Assembly (NCBI GenBank): GCA_002359025.1
Contig: DEPZ01000008.1
Coordinates: 1 to 14,315 of the forward strand
Direction: 5' to 3'
Source: Erysipelotrichaceae bacterium UBA3379
GTDB taxonomy: Bacteria > Bacillota_I > Bacilli_A > Erysipelotrichales > Coprobacillaceae
Length of the DNA: 14,315 bases
In this document: in pieces, positions 13,434-14,315 of the stretch
How the letters are laid out: the number at the start of each line of letters is the position of its first letter
Position numbering within the stretch: position 1 is the first letter of the stretch
The notes under the pieces: generated by a model
The model's database searches: none
What the model saw: only the letters and a program-made list of their open reading frames with translations
Told to the model about the DNA's origin: nothing
Program-made: the position numbers and the translations under genes

Positions 13434-14078
13434 CTATAAATACTTTTTCACATCTCTTAAAGACTCTATAGATTGAATACCTTCATGTTCATCACCAATA
13501 AGTAAAGTCTTCATTCCTAACTCCTTAGCAACGACAATATCTTTCGCAAAACTATCTCCTACATATAACACTTCATGAGCAGGTAAACCTACAATATCTA
13601 AAGCTTGTAAAAACATTTCTTTTGCTGGTTTATGATATCTTGTCATTTCACTTGAAATAATCCCTCTTGGTTTAAATCCATGAAACTTCATACTTTCTTC
13701 TATATATTCAGTATCATTATTACTTAATATATAGACTGGCATAGATACATCATGAAAGAAATCATACGTATCATCAAATGCTGGAGCATATTTCCAATGT
13801 TGAACAAGTAAATCTACATATTTTTTAAGATCTCCTTTAAGTTCATAATTTTCTTGTTCCCATTCAAAAGCTTCTAATGCAATATCATATTCTTTTTTGA
13901 AGTTATCCCCATTATACTTTAAGATTAATTCATCATGTTTATCCATAAAGATTTGAAACATTTGTTTATAATCATCTAAACAGCTATTTTGTTTACATAA
14001 ATCTAGCAATTCTATAAGATAATCACTCTCATTTCGTACGAGCGTCCCCATATGATCAATAATGATTGATTTAATCAT
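13434..14078 (-). CDS. HAD-superfamily protein with altered motif I, 214 aa
   Basis: A HAD subclass I fold with a helical C1 cap (about residues 17-98). Motif I reads IIIDHMGTLV: the nucleophile Asp8 is kept, but the second Asp, normally two residues on and the general acid/base of phosphatases, is Met10. Motif II is ILSNND (Ser119), the motif III lysine is Lys150 (YHKPAKEMF), and motif IV is VGDSFAKDI (Asp175, Asp180). With no acid/base Asp, normal phosphatase turnover is doubtful; the family also includes dehalogenases and phosphonatases, which lack it. The ATG at 14078 has GAGGAG just upstream. It is the first gene of the operon with cytidine deaminase, so a nucleotide- or nucleoside-related role is possible but unproven. 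Confidence 0.87.
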   Translation of the reverse strand: MIKSIIIDHMGTLVRNESDYLIELLDLCKQNSCLDDYKQMFQIFMDKHDELILKYNGDNFKKEYDIALEAFEWEQENYELKGDLKKYVDLLVQHWKYAPAFDDTYDFFHDVSMPVYILSNNDTEYIEESMKFHGFKPRGIISSEMTRYHKPAKEMFLQALDIVGLPAHEVLYVGDSFAKDIVVAKELGMKTLLIGDEHEGIQSIESLRDVKKYL

Positions 14079-14114
14079 GTCTTCTCCTCCATTTCATATA
14101 TTTCACTTGTTCTT

Positions 14115-14123
14115 ATTATAGCA
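14115..14123 (-). promoter_or_regulatory. extended -10 promoter for HAD-cytidine deaminase operon
   Basis: Minus-strand TGC-TATAAT is a perfect extended -10, 36 bases upstream of the start codon. No good -35 is seen at 16-18 bases. Confidence 0.7.
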
Positions 14124-14156
14124 TGATTAAATATGAAGATATAGTTTTTTCGATAT

Positions 14157-14181
14157 AGAAAAATAGACCCTAAGGTCTATT
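14157..14181 (-). terminator. intrinsic terminator overlapping stop of edge Cof gene
   Basis: Stem AATAGACC/GGTCTATT (arms 14162-14169 and 14174-14181) has a 4-base loop; minus-strand T-run follows. The TAG stop (14177-14179) lies in one arm. Confidence 0.85.
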
Positions 14182-14315
14182 GAATTTCTGGCATATGTTT
14201 ATATAATGATACAGCTATTCCGTCCTCATCATTTGATAATGTCACTTCATCTGCAATATCTTTCAAATCCTGTACTGCATTTTCCATTGCGACTCCTGTT
14301 CCTGCATATTTTACC
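14177..14315 (-). CDS. Cof-type HAD phosphatase, C-terminal fragment (cut by window edge)
   Basis: The last 45 residues of a gene that continues beyond the window read VKYAGTGVAMENAVQDLKDI, then ADEVTLSNDEDGIA and ending HMPEIQ. This is the C-terminus of the Cof/HAD-IIB family: 'aG.GVAM.NA...lK..AD.vt.sNdedGia' follows motif IV. The complete gene at 181-999 has the same segment (AGLGVAMANAVDGVKEKADV, SNDEDGIAYM), so they are paralogues. No statement on the catalytic residues is possible because the front part is missing. Confidence 0.9.
   Translation of the reverse strand, partial: VKYAGTGVAMENAVQDLKDIADEVTLSNDEDGIAVSLYKHMPEIQ

Noticed and set aside
1..14315. CRISPR array, insertion sequence, tRNA or rRNA genes
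   Set aside because: I saw no regularly spaced repeats, no transposase or terminal inverted repeats, and no tRNA-like or rRNA-like sequence.

Overview
The window is AT-rich, and every gene I can support lies on the minus strand. Gene content, AGGAGG-type ribosome binding sites, short intergenic gaps and intrinsic terminators point to a low-GC Gram-positive bacterium. The set of Cof-type HAD phosphatases, DUF4250, a YaiI/YqxD protein, an ispF-gltX pair, a VanZ-like protein, a small alarmone synthetase and SpoVG fits a gut Firmicute of the Erysipelotrichia type. That taxonomic placement is inference from gene content, not proof.

In the direction of transcription (high to low coordinates) the layout is as follows. 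The edge (14177-14315) holds the 3' end of a Cof-type HAD phosphatase, ending in an intrinsic terminator. Next come a HAD-like protein with an altered catalytic motif, a cytidine deaminase, a Gfo/Idh/MocA oxidoreductase and an extended SpoVG homologue (14078-11543). A membrane-anchored MerR-type regulator follows, preceded by a promoter with a 19-bp spacer and a dyad in that spacer (11423-10337). A synthetase-only RelA/SpoT-like alarmone synthetase (10228-9608) and a VanZ-domain membrane protein with a large C-terminal domain (9522-8170) come next. Then ispF-gltX (8116-6194) form an isoprenoid/tRNA-charging pair. A three-gene operon follows (6087-4304): a membrane-anchored Ig-like protein, a rhomboid protease and a YaiI/YqxD (DUF188) protein, closed by a strong hairpin terminator.

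Between that operon and the Cof-DUF4250 pair (999-8) lies the part that looks accessory (about 3950-1260). It holds a caspase-like (peptidase C14) protease, an overlapping 135-residue protein with an Ig-like C-terminal half, two very small ORFs, a 155-residue protein with faint GIY-YIG-like features, and an XRE-type regulator disrupted by an early stop codon. This cluster is the best candidate for an undescribed system, possibly a caspase-based stress or defence module. Its function is not demonstrable from sequence alone.

Two regulatory patterns recur. In five genes the stop codon sits inside a hairpin arm; four of these hairpins look like full intrinsic terminators. Four promoters have extended -10 elements (TGN plus a TATAAT-like hexamer) with weak or absent -35 boxes. 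No RNA genes, insertion sequences or CRISPR arrays were recognised.
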